64,000 bases of DNA from Ciceribacter sp. T2.26MG-112.2 (GTDB lineage Bacteria; Pseudomonadota; Alphaproteobacteria; Rhizobiales; Rhizobiaceae). Below, piece by piece: positions 56,122-64,000 of this stretch. Under the pieces are notes generated by a model. The model saw nothing but the letters and a program-made list of their open reading frames with translations. It searched no databases and was not told the origin of the DNA. The DNA lies in contig NZ_UEYQ01000001.1 of the NCBI RefSeq assembly GCF_900492205.1, positions 372,001 through 436,000 of the forward strand. The letters run 5' to 3'. Made by a program: the position numbers and the translations under genes. Within the stretch, counting starts at the first letter, position 1, and each line of letters opens with the position of its first letter.

Positions 56122-56925
56122 TCATGCCGGGTCGGCCACACAGTCATCCTCGCCCTGCCGGTCTGACGCGCTTCGCCGTTCCAGCCGGCAGTCGAAAAGG
56201 ATGTCGCTGCCGAGATTGTAGACCTCGGTCATCGGGCGATGGGCGCCGGCGAGCCGCTCGATCGGCGACAACATGATCCCGCTCGGCCCGGACCCTATGA
56301 TGATCGGTGAGATGGCGACATGCAGCCGATCGACGAGGCCTGCATCGATGAACCGCGCGATCGTCCGGGCACCACCTTCGACCAGCACCCGCAAAAGGTT
56401 GCGTCTTGCAAGCGCATCGAGAATGTCTCGCGGGTCGAGCCCGCGGACCTTGGGCTCAAGGTCTACCACCTCCGCCGCCGGCAACGGCCGGCCCTTGGTG
56501 CTCGCGCTGCGAAACACGATCACCGGGGCCCCGCCATCATGAAACAGGCTCTCGCCACCCTCCAGTGCCGCGTGACAGTCCACGACCACGCGCACCGGCG
56601 CCGGCCCCTTGACCATCCTGACCGAGAGTTTCGGATCGTCGGCCCTGACCGTGCCCACGCCGACGATGACAGCGTCGACGAGCGCCCGGCATCGATGAAG
56701 ATGGGCAAGGCCGTCAGGCCCGGAAATGTCGCGCGCGTCACCCGCTGGAGTGGCGATGCGCCCGTCGAGCGATTGCCCCACCTGCGCCAGAACGAATCGT
56801 TCGCGCGCGCCTGCGATCGGCGAATAGAGTGCATGGGCGGCGTCGGTCCCCGTGATATCGGCGGCTCCCTGCCGCAAGGCGAGAAGCCGCTCCCACGTCG
56901 CCTCGGTGATCTCCAAACTGCGCAT
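56122..56925 (-). CDS. RibD C-terminal-like (DHFR-fold) reductase
   Basis: 267 residues from ATG 56925, with TAGGGCCGAT before it; a longer in-frame extension would run through the cytochrome b561 gene and is rejected. FVLAQVGQSLDGRIATPAGDAR, DAVIVGVGTVRADDPKLSVR and VLVEGGARTIARFIDAGLVD are the RibD-C reductase motifs, which bind NADPH. The deaminase half of RibD is missing. Its first 45 residues have no match I recognise. The substrate may be a pterin or pyrimidine-like compound. It follows cytochrome b561 by 8 bp. Confidence 0.85.
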   Translation of the reverse strand: MRSLEITEATWERLLALRQGAADITGTDAAHALYSPIAGARERFVLAQVGQSLDGRIATPAGDARDISGPDGLAHLHRCRALVDAVIVGVGTVRADDPKLSVRMVKGPAPVRVVVDCHAALEGGESLFHDGGAPVIVFRSASTKGRPLPAAEVVDLEPKVRGLDPRDILDALARRNLLRVLVEGGARTIARFIDAGLVDRLHVAISPIIIGSGPSGIMLSPIERLAGAHRPMTEVYNLGSDILFDCRLERRSASDRQGEDDCVADPA

Positions 56926-56933
56926 TATCGGCC

Positions 56934-57509
56934 CTAAAGTATCCGGTACAGTGTGTTGTCGCGCTTGATCACATGATGAAGCAGCACCGCCCCGATATGC
57001 AACGCGAACAGCATCAAAAGGATCCACGCACTCCAGGCGTGGACCGCGGAAAGCGTACCGGCAATGTCTGGCGCCTTGTCCAGCGGGCTCCAGACCGGCA
57101 CAAGGCCGAACCAGACCAGCGGAAAGCCATGCGCGTTGGTGGCGAGGAAGCCGCTGATCGGCATGACGATCAGGAACACATAGAGAAGGCCGTGAACGGC
57201 GGCCGCCGCGAACCGCTCTATTGCCGGCCCTTCCGGATGCGGAGGCCTGGCAATGAGCTTGTTGCCGACGCGCAGCAGCATGAGCCACAGCACCAGGAAG
57301 CCAAAGCTCTCGTGGACCATGTAGAAATCCAGGGACACCTCCTTTTTGGTGAACTGGATGAAGAAGCCCAGCGGCCATGTCGCGAGCACGAGCACTGCCA
57401 CGACCCAGTGGAGAATGCGGGATGTCGCCGGATAACGCTCGACCCGGATGACCGCCTCCGACGGACAGGTCGCCTTGGAAAGGATGTTCGTCTCGCTCGT
57501 ATTGGACAA
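56934..57509 (-). CDS. Cytochrome b561-family membrane protein
   Basis: 191 residues if started at TTG 57509, which has GGGGGG seven bases upstream; no ATG in the vicinity has a site. Four predicted helices carry histidines placed for two b hemes: RILHWVVA (first), HESFGFLVL, AVHGLLYVF and ALHIGAVLLHHV. It should transfer electrons in the inner membrane, possibly to or from quinone. The adjacent DHFR-fold reductase may be a redox partner or simply co-transcribed. Confidence 0.85.
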   Translation of the reverse strand: MSNTSETNILSKATCPSEAVIRVERYPATSRILHWVVAVLVLATWPLGFFIQFTKKEVSLDFYMVHESFGFLVLWLMLLRVGNKLIARPPHPEGPAIERFAAAAVHGLLYVFLIVMPISGFLATNAHGFPLVWFGLVPVWSPLDKAPDIAGTLSAVHAWSAWILLMLFALHIGAVLLHHVIKRDNTLYRIL

Positions 57510-57610
57510 GGATATTCCCCCCAACAATGGACCCGATAAACCCAGGCGGGGACATTGCCGGGGCGAACGGGTCACAACCGCAAAAACCTGCAATGACAAT
57601 AAGTGGGAGA

Positions 57611-57636
57611 ACGAAACGGAGTAAATGACGTTTCGT
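57611..57636. promoter_or_regulatory. Inverted repeat upstream of cytochrome b561
   Basis: ACGAAAC (57611-57617) and GTTTCGT (57630-57636) are perfect complements across 12 bp, about 100 bp ahead of the cytochrome start. It could be an operator; no regulator is adjacent. The rest of the 249-bp gap shows nothing else I can name. Confidence 0.35.
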
Positions 57637-57758
57637 GCATAAAACTCATTTCCGGATAAGAAAGTCCGTGGACCAACTTGGAAAGGCAATGCTTGCGGAC
57701 TTCCGTGACAATCCGGCGTGGTCACCCCTGCCGTTCACAGCTGCGGCTGAGATTGCCC

Positions 57759-58547
57759 TCAGCCCGTTCTGTCCCAGGAGGGTTTGCGCTTTTCAAAAAA
57801 GGCGGCAACACCTTCGCGCGCCTCTTCCTGCTCCCAGGTGTCGGCAAGGGCAATGATGCTCTCCTCGATACGCGCCGGGTCGAGGGATCGCGAGAGAGAT
57901 CGGGCGAGCGCCTTTGCGGCTGCCACGGCACCGGGTGCGGCCGCCAGATACTGCTCCGCCTCGCGGACAGCTTCGGCCATCAGCCCGTCACCATCAACGA
58001 GACGCGCAACGATGCCGAGTTCCATCGCCTCTACAGCCTTGAAGCGTTTCCCGGACATGAAGATGCGCCTTGCCCGTCCCTCGCCCAGGCGCGCCAGAAC
58101 GTAAGGTCCGATGGTGGCCGGGATCAGACCGAGCCGGGTTTCGGTGAGGCCGAACAGGGTTTCCGGCGTCGCCAGCACCAGATCGCAGACGCAGGCCAGG
58201 CCGACACCGCCGCCGAAGGCGCTGCCATGGACCGCGCCGATCAGCGGCTGGGACAGGGCGTTCAGCGCACCCAGCATGCCGGCCAGTTTACGTGCCTCGG
58301 CCATCCGGCTCTGCCTGTCGGCAGCCATCTGCTGGCGCATCCAATCGAGATCGCCGCCGGCGCAGAAGGCATCGCCTTCCCCGGCAAGAATGACGGCCCT
58401 CCAGTCGCGGCGCTTGCTGGCCACCTCGGCGAAGGCGGTGAGCTCCGCGATCATTTGCGCGGAAAGCGCATTGCGCTTGCCAGGTCGGCTCAGCCTGAGC
58501 TGAACGATGCCGCGCGCATCCACATCGACCTTGATCGTCTCGTTCAT
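57759..58547 (-). CDS. liuC: Methylglutaconyl-CoA hydratase (enoyl-CoA hydratase family)
   Basis: 262 residues with the crotonase oxyanion-hole segments LAGEGDAFCAGGDLDWM and GAVHGSAFGGGVGLACVCD, and TPETLFGLTETRLGLIPATIGPYVL. In the liu operon this enzyme hydrates 3-methylglutaconyl-CoA to HMG-CoA. It overlaps the HMG-CoA lyase stop by 4 bp. Assignment to leucine degradation rests on context. Confidence 0.9.
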   Translation of the reverse strand: MNETIKVDVDARGIVQLRLSRPGKRNALSAQMIAELTAFAEVASKRRDWRAVILAGEGDAFCAGGDLDWMRQQMAADRQSRMAEARKLAGMLGALNALSQPLIGAVHGSAFGGGVGLACVCDLVLATPETLFGLTETRLGLIPATIGPYVLARLGEGRARRIFMSGKRFKAVEAMELGIVARLVDGDGLMAEAVREAEQYLAAAPGAVAAAKALARSLSRSLDPARIEESIIALADTWEQEEAREGVAAFFEKRKPSWDRTG

Positions 58548-59401
58548 GATGTGCTCCGCAAGGTTCTGGCGAATTGGGCGGCGGCAGCCAAAGCGTCGAG
58601 ATCCAGGCCGGTTTCGAAACCAAGTCCGGTGAGATGCCGGGCCACCGCTTCTGTTGCGACGTTGCCGGCGGCACCCGGTGCATAGGGGCAGCCGCCCAGC
58701 CCCCCGACAGAGGCATCGAAGACGCGCAGCCCCGCCTGCAAGGCGACATCGATGTTCAGCAGCGCCAGACCACCGGTATCGTGGAAATGTCCCGCCAGCT
58801 TCGATGCCGGCAACCGCTGCAGGACCGCGTCAAGCATAGCGGCCACGGCCTCGGGCCTTGCCCGCCCCAACGTTTCGCCAAGCGAGATCTCGTGGCAGCC
58901 GAGCGCGTCGAGTTGCGATGCGACCTTGGCGACCTGTTCAGGCGCGACCTTTCCGTCAAAGGGACAATCGGTGACCACCGACACATATCCCCGCAGGCGA
59001 ACGCCATCGGCGAGCGCCGCTTCCGCCACAGGTTTCAGCCGCTCGAGACTTTCCGCAATCGACGCATTGAGATTGGCACGACTGAACCCTTCCGAGGCCG
59101 AAACGAAGATCGCCACTTCGCCGGCACCCGCAAGCTTTGCCGCTCCATAGCCTTTCAGATTGGGTACGAGCACGGCATAGGAAAGGCCCGCGCGTTGCGG
59201 TACCCCGGCCATCACCTCTGCCGCATCCGCCATCTGCGGCACCCATCTGGGGCTGACGAAGCCTGTCGCCTCGATACGGCGAAAGCCACAGGTGGCAAGT
59301 TTCCCGATGAGGGCCAGCTTCTCCTCGGTCGGGATCAGCCGCGTTTCGTTCTGCAGACCATCGCGCGGGCCGACCTCGTAGATTTCGACGAACTCAGCCA
59401 T
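58544..59401 (-). CDS. liuE: Hydroxymethylglutaryl-CoA lyase
   Basis: 285 residues from ATG 59401, overlapping the carboxylase alpha stop. EVGPRDGLQNE opens the TIM barrel and holds metal and catalytic residues; SVGGLGGCPYAPGAAGN is the family signature with the active-site cysteine. It splits HMG-CoA into acetyl-CoA and acetoacetate. Confidence 0.95.
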   Translation of the reverse strand: MAEFVEIYEVGPRDGLQNETRLIPTEEKLALIGKLATCGFRRIEATGFVSPRWVPQMADAAEVMAGVPQRAGLSYAVLVPNLKGYGAAKLAGAGEVAIFVSASEGFSRANLNASIAESLERLKPVAEAALADGVRLRGYVSVVTDCPFDGKVAPEQVAKVASQLDALGCHEISLGETLGRARPEAVAAMLDAVLQRLPASKLAGHFHDTGGLALLNIDVALQAGLRVFDASVGGLGGCPYAPGAAGNVATEAVARHLTGLGFETGLDLDALAAAAQFARTLRSTS

Positions 59402-61346
59402 GTCCGGCCTCTTCCGCTTCCAGGAGAACAAGCGGATCGCCCGCTGCGATCTGGACGCCTTCCTGAACGAAGATCTCCGCCACGCGACCGGCACGGGCCG
59501 CCTTGAGTGTATGCTCCATTTTCATGGCTTCCAGCACGCACAGCGGTTGGCCCATCTCCACATCCTGTCCGGCGCTCACGAACACGGCACGCACCAGACC
59601 CGGCATGGGAGCGAGCGTCATGTCACTGCCGAGACCCGCGGAGGCGCTGCGATCCAGCGGATCGTGACGGCGGAAGCTTGTGGTCAAACCGGAGGCAAAG
59701 ACATGAATTCCCTCGGCTTCGACGATCTGCATGCGTGAAAGGCCGGCGAGATGCCAGCGACCGCCCTGGCGCACCGCCTGCCGTTCCGTGTCGTGGATGC
59801 GGACGAGGGCATGGCTCGGGCCGGAAAGCGTCAGCTCCGCCTCGATCAGGTCGCCGCCGGCTTCCAAGGTGATGCGGCGCGTCAACGGCGCCCAGAGGGT
59901 AAAACCCGCCAGCACATCGAGCGGCAGGGCCGCCGCGTACAATACAGCCGCCGCAGCCATGGCCTCATCGGCGGGATCATCCTGAGCTTTCGCTGTCAGC
60001 AATGCCAGATCGCGTTCGATCAGGCCGGTATCCACCTCACCCCTTGCGAAACCCTGGTGGCGTGACAAGGCCGTGAGAAAGGCAAGATTGGTGACGGTTC
60101 CGGCCACCTGCGTTTCCTCGAGCGCGCGGTGGAGCCTTGAAAGCGCAACGTCGCGGGTCGGCCCATGGGTGATGATCTTGGCAATCATCGGATCGTACCA
60201 CGGCGATATTTCATCGCCGCTCGACACGCCGGTATCGGCCCTGCAATCGCCGGGGAAAGCAAGATGCGCGAGCCTGCCCGTCGCGGGCAAGAAGCCTGCC
60301 GCCACGTCTTCGGCGTAGAGCCGGGCCTCGAAAGCATGGCCTGTCAGCTGAATCTGATCCTGGACGAGCGGCAAGGGCTCACCGCTTGCCACCCGCAACT
60401 GCCATTCCACCAGATCCAGGCCGGTCACGGCTTCGGTGACCGGATGCTCCACCTGGAGCCTCGTATTCATTTCCATGAACCAGAAGCGGTCGGTGCGAAG
60501 GCCTTGCGACCCATCGACGATGAATTCCACCGTTCCGGCACCGGAATAGCCGATCGCTTTGGCGGCCTTGACGGCCGCCGAACCCATGGCGGCCCGCATC
60601 TCCGGCGTCATGCCAGGCGCCGGGGCCTCCTCGATCACCTTCTGATGACGACGCTGCAGCGAACAATCGCGCTCGAACAGATGCACGGCATCGCGACCAT
60701 CCCCGAAGACCTGCACTTCGATATGGCGGGGGGAAGCGACATATTTCTCGATCAGGACGGCATCATTGCCGAACGCATGGGCCGCCTCCGCCTTCGAAGC
60801 ACGCAAGGCATCGGCAAAATCGGCGGCCGCATCGACGCGTCTCATGCCCTTGCCGCCGCCACCGGCCACCGCCTTGATGAGCACCGGATAGCCAATGGCA
60901 TCCGCCTCCCCGGCAAGAAACATCGCGTCCTGATTGTCTCCGTGATAGCCGGGCACGATCGGAACGCCGGCCTCCTGCATCAGTGCCTTGGCAGCATCCT
61001 TCAGACCCATGGCGCGGATCGCTTTCGCCGAAGGACCGATGAAGACGAGGCCGGCCCTTTCCACCGCCTCGACGAAGTCCGGGTTTTCCGACAGGAAGCC
61101 ATAGCCGGGATGAATGGCCTCGGCGCCCGTCTGCAGCGCTGCGGCAATGATGGAATCCCCCTTGAGATAGCTGTCCTTCGGGGCCGCACCGCCGATGGCA
61201 ACCGCCTCATCCGCCATGGTGACATGCAAGGCGCGCGCGTCGACATCGGAATGAACCGCAACCGTCGAAACGCCCAGCTTTCGCGCCGTTGCGATGATGC
61301 GACAGGCGATCTCCCCGCGATTGGCGATCAGGATCTTGCGAAACAT
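59394..61346 (-). CDS. liuD: Methylcrotonyl-CoA carboxylase, biotin-carrying subunit
   Basis: 650 residues from ATG 61346. Biotin carboxylase core KILIANRGEIACRI, ATP-grasp loop AVAGGGGKGMRRV and MNTRLQVEHPVTE precede a biotinyl domain with EAMKMEH, where Lys609 is biotinylated. With LiuB it carboxylates 3-methylcrotonyl-CoA. Stop overlaps the next gene by 8 bp. Confidence 0.95.
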   Translation of the reverse strand: MFRKILIANRGEIACRIIATARKLGVSTVAVHSDVDARALHVTMADEAVAIGGAAPKDSYLKGDSIIAAALQTGAEAIHPGYGFLSENPDFVEAVERAGLVFIGPSAKAIRAMGLKDAAKALMQEAGVPIVPGYHGDNQDAMFLAGEADAIGYPVLIKAVAGGGGKGMRRVDAAADFADALRASKAEAAHAFGNDAVLIEKYVASPRHIEVQVFGDGRDAVHLFERDCSLQRRHQKVIEEAPAPGMTPEMRAAMGSAAVKAAKAIGYSGAGTVEFIVDGSQGLRTDRFWFMEMNTRLQVEHPVTEAVTGLDLVEWQLRVASGEPLPLVQDQIQLTGHAFEARLYAEDVAAGFLPATGRLAHLAFPGDCRADTGVSSGDEISPWYDPMIAKIITHGPTRDVALSRLHRALEETQVAGTVTNLAFLTALSRHQGFARGEVDTGLIERDLALLTAKAQDDPADEAMAAAAVLYAAALPLDVLAGFTLWAPLTRRITLEAGGDLIEAELTLSGPSHALVRIHDTERQAVRQGGRWHLAGLSRMQIVEAEGIHVFASGLTTSFRRHDPLDRSASAGLGSDMTLAPMPGLVRAVFVSAGQDVEMGQPLCVLEAMKMEHTLKAARAGRVAEIFVQEGVQIAAGDPLVLLEAEEAGHG

Positions 61347-61369
61347 GGATTGTGTCCTCCCGATCGCCA

Positions 61370-62974
61370 TCACATGCGGAACAGGCCGAAACGGGTTTCC
61401 CCGATTGGCGCATTAAGGCTGGCCGAGAGCGACAGAGCGAGAACCTCCCGGGTCTTTCGGGGATCCACTATGCCATCGTCCCAGAGCCGGGCGGAGGCGT
61501 AGAGCGGATGGCTTTGCCGCTCGAACAACTCCAGCGTCGGGCGCTTGAACTCGGCTTCCTCTTCGGCGCTCCATTGGCCGCCCTTGCGCTCGATGCCTTC
61601 GCGGCGGACCGTGGCGAGGACGCCTGCGGCCTGTTCGCCACCCATGACCGAGATGCGCGAATTCGGCCAGGTCCAGAGAAAGCGGGGCGAGAAGGCGCGG
61701 CCGGCCATGCCGTAATTGCCGGCGCCAAAGGAGCCACCAACCAGCAGGGTGATCTTGGGTACCGCGGTGGTCGCCACCGCCGTCACCATCTTCGCGCCAT
61801 GGCGGGCGATGCCTTCGTTTTCATACTTCCGGCCCACCATGAAACCGGTGATGTTCTGCAGAAAGACGAGCGGAATACCGCGCTGCGAACACAATTCGAC
61901 GAAGTGTGCGCCTTTCTGGGCGCTTTCGGAAAAAAGCACGCCATTATTGGCGACAATGCCGACCGGGCAGCCCATGACGTGGGCGAAGCCGGTGACCAGG
62001 GTTTCGCCGAAACGGGCCTTGAACTCATCAAACCGGCTGCCATCCACCACGCGGGCAATCACCTCGCGGATGTCATAGGGCGTGCGCGGATCGGCCGGTA
62101 CGACCTCCAGCAACTCGTCGGGGTCAAAGACCGGATCTTCCGGCGCTTGCCACTGGACGCTTGTCGGCCTCTGACGATTGAGATTTGCGATGGCGCGGCG
62201 GGCAAGTGCCAGCGCATGGGCATCGTCCTCCGCCAGATAATCGGCCACACCTGAGAGCCGGGTATGGACATCGCCGCCGCCCAGATCCTCGGCACTCACC
62301 ACTTCGCCGGTCGCCGCCTTGACCAGTGGCGGGCCAGCCAGAAAGATGGTGCCCTGGTCCCGCACGATGATCGACACGTCCGACATGGCCGGCACGTAAG
62401 CACCGCCCGCCGTGCACGACCCCATGACGACGGCGACCTGGGCGATGCCCTTGGCGCTCATCTGCGCCTGGTTGAAGAAGATGCGGCCGAAATGGTCGCG
62501 GTCCGGGAAGACCTCGTCCTGGTTCGGCAGGTTGGCGCCGCCGCTATCGACCAGGTAGACACAGGGGAGGTGAGAGGCTTCGGCGATCTCCTGCGCGCGC
62601 AGATGCTTCTTCACCGTCATCGGATAATAGGTGCCACCCTTTACCGTCGCATCATTGGCGACGATCATGACTTCCTGGCCCTCGACCCGGCCCACGCCGG
62701 CGATCAAACCGGCAGCCGGCGCCGCACCGTGATACATGCCGTGGGCAGCCGTCGCACCGATTTCCAGGAAGGGCGAGCCGGCATCGAGGAGGTTGGCGAC
62801 GCGCTCGCGGGGCAGCATCTTGCCACGCGCTGCGTGGCGTTTGCGCGCTTCCTCGCCGCCACCCTCTGCGGCAAGTGCAGCAGCCGCGCGGATCTCCTCC
62901 AGAAGGCCAAGATGCGAGGCGCGGTTCTTCTTCGCGCCTTCAGACCCTGGAATATGGTCGGATTTCAGTCTCAT
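61370..62974 (-). CDS. liuB: Methylcrotonyl-CoA carboxylase, carboxyltransferase subunit
   Basis: 534 residues, usual for MCC beta. The carboxyltransferase domains contain the acyl-CoA-binding segment [37 protein letters not shown] and a second half with [12 protein letters not shown] and [16 protein letters not shown]. The presence of IVD and HMG-CoA lyase in the same operon favours methylcrotonyl-CoA over acetyl- or propionyl-CoA as substrate. Confidence 0.95.
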   Translation of the reverse strand: MRLKSDHIPGSEGAKKNRASHLGLLEEIRAAAALAAEGGGEEARKRHAARGKMLPRERVANLLDAGSPFLEIGATAAHGMYHGAAPAAGLIAGVGRVEGQEVMIVANDATVKGGTYYPMTVKKHLRAQEIAEASHLPCVYLVDSGGANLPNQDEVFPDRDHFGRIFFNQAQMSAKGIAQVAVVMGSCTAGGAYVPAMSDVSIIVRDQGTIFLAGPPLVKAATGEVVSAEDLGGGDVHTRLSGVADYLAEDDAHALALARRAIANLNRQRPTSVQWQAPEDPVFDPDELLEVVPADPRTPYDIREVIARVVDGSRFDEFKARFGETLVTGFAHVMGCPVGIVANNGVLFSESAQKGAHFVELCSQRGIPLVFLQNITGFMVGRKYENEGIARHGAKMVTAVATTAVPKITLLVGGSFGAGNYGMAGRAFSPRFLWTWPNSRISVMGGEQAAGVLATVRREGIERKGGQWSAEEEAEFKRPTLELFERQSHPLYASARLWDDGIVDPRKTREVLALSLSASLNAPIGETRFGLFRM

Positions 62975-63015
62975 CGGCCCTCCTGTCGTGAACGTGCCCT
63001 GCAGACAATGCAGAA

Positions 63016-64000
63016 TCAGGCCATGGACGCCATCAGTTCGCGACCGATCAGCATGCGGCGGATTTCGGACGTGCCGGCACCGATTTCCATCAGCTTGGCG
63101 TCGCGGAACAGTCGGCTTACCACGCTGTCTTGGAGGAAGCCGGCTCCCCCCAGCGCCTGCACGGCCTGGTGAGCCTGCACCATTGCCTGTTCGCTGGCGT
63201 ACAGCACGGCACCTGCCGCATCCTGCCGGGTCACCTCGCCGCGATCACAGGCCTTGGCCACTTCATAGACATAGGCGCGGGCGGTATTGAGAGCGACATA
63301 CATATCGGCGATCTTGCCCTGCATCAGCTGGAAATTGCCGATCGGCTGGCCGAACTGCTCGCGGGTCGCCACATAGGGCATCACCTCGTCGAGACAGGCG
63401 GCCATGATGCCAAGTCCGATGCCGGCGAGCACCACGCGTTCGAAATCCAGGCCCGACATGAGGACGCGCACGCCCCGGCCCACTTCGCCAAGCACGTTGT
63501 CGAAGGGCACTTCGACGTCATCGAAAATGAGCTCGGCGGTATTGGAACCGCGCATGCCGAGCTTGTCGAAATGCGGGCTGGTGGAAAAACCCTTCATGCT
63601 CTTTTCAACGATGAAGGCTGTGATGCCTTTCGAGCCGGCGTCAGGATCGGTCTTCGCATAGACCACCAGAACATCGGCATCCGGCCCGTTGGTGATCCAG
63701 TATTTGTTGCCCTTCAGCACATAGGCGCTGTTGCGCTTTTCGGCCCTCAGCTTCATCGAAACGACGTCGGAGCCGGCGGCGGGCTCGGACATGGCAAGCG
63801 CGCCCACATGCGCGCCGGAAACCAGGCCCGGCAGATATTTCCGCTTCTGCTCATCGCTGCCGTTCAGCTTGATCTGGTTGATGCAAAGGTTGGAATGGGC
63901 GCCATAGGAAAGGCTGATCGAAGCCGAGGCGCGGGCGATTTCTTCCACCGCCACGGTGTGGGCAAGATAGCCCATACCTGCACCGCCATAATCCTCGCTC
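63016..64000 (-). CDS. liuA: Isovaleryl-CoA dehydrogenase (5' end beyond window)
   Basis: The frame is open to the right window edge; about 327 C-terminal residues of an expected 385-390 are present, continuing upstream of the internal ATG at 63975 as [14 protein letters not shown]. The end [19 protein letters not shown] has IGAGTSE where medium-chain dehydrogenases have the catalytic glutamate loop YEGT, which is typical of isovaleryl-CoA dehydrogenase. It starts leucine-derived isovaleryl-CoA oxidation using FAD. First gene of the leftward liu operon. Confidence 0.92.
   Translation of the reverse strand, partial: SEDYGGAGMGYLAHTVAVEEIARASASISLSYGAHSNLCINQIKLNGSDEQKRKYLPGLVSGAHVGALAMSEPAAGSDVVSMKLRAEKRNSAYVLKGNKYWITNGPDADVLVVYAKTDPDAGSKGITAFIVEKSMKGFSTSPHFDKLGMRGSNTAELIFDDVEVPFDNVLGEVGRGVRVLMSGLDFERVVLAGIGLGIMAACLDEVMPYVATREQFGQPIGNFQLMQGKIADMYVALNTARAYVYEVAKACDRGEVTRQDAAGAVLYASEQAMVQAHQAVQALGGAGFLQDSVVSRLFRDAKLMEIGAGTSEIRRMLIGRELMASMA

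Noticed and set aside
56926..57555. Extension of the RibD-C-like frame to a start near 57555
   Set aside because: The added 210 codons overlap the cytochrome b561 gene in another frame and show no domain; ATG 56925 follows directly after the cytochrome stop.

Overview
The window is chromosomal-looking, high-GC DNA from an alphaproteobacterium, most likely a Rhizobiales/Rhizobiaceae member. The grounds are the rhizobial-type glycerol ABC operon (glpRDSTPQUV-K), the ECF sigma/ChrR stress cluster, the alphaproteobacterial-style leucine (liu) operon, a GC-rich rhizobial-style intergenic palindrome, and codon use that is strongly GC-biased and uniform throughout. I see no rRNA, tRNA, CRISPR array, insertion sequence, integrase or phage gene. 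There is no gene-free stretch above 300 bp; the largest gaps (about 290 bp at 1085-1374 and at 53975-54265) hold promoters and operators.

Layout. (1) 1-2.5 kb: a LacI-type repressor divergent from a DUF993 dihydrodipicolinate-synthase-like enzyme. Both promoters carry the same 18-bp operator in their spacers. (2) 2.6-8.7 kb: an ECF sigma factor with its zinc anti-sigma factor ChrR, flanked by an SDR, a cyclopropane-fatty-acid synthase, DUF1365, an FAD oxidoreductase and a DUF2177 protein. Three look-alike ECF promoters with 18-bp spacers face the transcription units. (3) 8.7-11.4 kb: an MBL exonuclease and an ATP-dependent DNA ligase (DNA repair pair). (4) 11.5-20.3 kb: an MHYT-LytTR membrane regulator (CoxC type) followed by a form I aerobic CO dehydrogenase operon, coxMSL-DEFG, with the diagnostic AYRCSFR active-site loop. 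(5) 20.4-30.4 kb: glycerol uptake and catabolism (glpK, glpVUQPTS, glpD, glpR). (6) 31-39.7 kb: hexuronate catabolism: kdgK, uxuA, a GntR regulator, an AGE-family epimerase, a TRAP transporter and uxaC.

(7) 39.9-45.1 kb: an unusual set combining an N,N-dimethylformamidase-like protein, a beta-keto acid cleavage enzyme, an acetylpolyamine amidohydrolase, a LysR regulator and a thioesterase. This may be an undescribed catabolic route for an acylated amine. (8) 45.1-48.6 kb: an IclR regulator and pcaIJF (last steps of the beta-ketoadipate pathway). (9) 48.7-56.1 kb: quinate/shikimate to protocatechuate conversion (QuiC-type dehydroshikimate dehydratase, AroQ, quinate/shikimate dehydrogenase) with a TRAP transporter and a TetR regulator. 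Two promoters share a TetR-like operator. Regions 8 and 9 fit together: quinate or shikimate gives protocatechuate, whose ketoadipate product is finished by PcaIJF. (10) 56.1-57.5 kb: a RibD-C/DHFR-like reductase and a cytochrome b561. (11) 57.8-64 kb: leucine/isovalerate degradation, liuC-liuE-liuD-liuB-liuA, with liuA cut by the window end.

As a whole the window describes a soil or plant-associated heterotroph able to scavenge CO as an energy supplement while using plant-derived glycerol, uronates, quinate/shikimate and amino acids. All family assignments rest on motifs and gene order read from the sequence; no database search was run.
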